Source: Actinomycetota bacterium
Lineage (GTDB): Bacteria; Actinomycetota; Actinomycetes; Actinomycetales; Microbacteriaceae
Length of the DNA stretch: 12,098 nucleotides
Direction: 5' to 3'
NCBI GenBank assembly: GCA_016870695.1
Contig: VGAV01000035.1
Location: 1 to 12,098 of the forward strand
Shown here: piece after piece, positions 12,083 through 12,098 of the stretch
How the letters are laid out: each line of letters begins with the position of its first letter
Position numbering within the stretch: the stretch's first letter is position 1
Program-made: the position numbers and the translations under genes
Notes under the pieces: model-generated
Told to the model about the DNA's origin: nothing
Database searches by the model: none
The model's input: only the letters and a program-made list of their open reading frames with translations

Positions 12083-12098
12083 CCAACCGGACGGGGAC

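Noticed and set aside
1..12098. CRISPR arrays, tRNA or rRNA genes
   Set aside because: No regularly spaced direct repeats of CRISPR type and no tRNA-like cloverleaf or rRNA stretch was recognised.

Overview
The window is high-GC actinobacterial DNA. GTG starts, NrdH-type redoxin, DUF3560 and ParB-N proteins and leaderless promoters suggest Microbacteriaceae or a relative, and the gene content points to a plasmid or plasmid-like element. It carries a small ParA ATPase with a ribbon-helix-helix-like partner, a palindrome-rich non-coding region, a single-stranded-DNA-binding protein, a second ParB-like protein and an insertion sequence. No replication initiator can be named; the truncated winged-helix protein at the left edge is the only candidate.

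Layout. 1-429 (+): 3' end of a winged-helix protein. 661-2024 (-): parA and its partner, overlapping by one base and convergent with the first gene. 2025-2622: about 600 bases without a convincing gene, full of short palindromes; probably the partition/operator region and perhaps an origin. 2743-3442 (+): relic of a DUF3560 gene with a frameshift and a stop. 3443-3797: GC-rich structured leader. 3798-5260 (+): tightly packed small genes ending in nrdH, an unknown protein and ssb.

5261-10361 looks like accessory cargo between two backbone parts. It holds a DUF1883-TIR protein of defence type, a convergent winged-helix gene, a complete IS110-family transposase with a structured upstream region that could encode its bridge RNA, an unknown cytosolic protein, a secreted four-cysteine protein followed by a strong terminator, and a small unknown gene on the minus strand. 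10377-10681 is another leader of the same type as 3443-3797, and 10682-12082 is a 466-aa ParB-N/HTH protein.

Two patterns link the window. A GC-rich leader module recurs at about 3442-3797, 6607-6772 and 10377-10600. At three small genes a well-placed Shine-Dalgarno and ATG sit out of frame with the protein-like body, each explained by one missing base. This means either local decay or an assembly error, and the affected genes should be read with that in mind.
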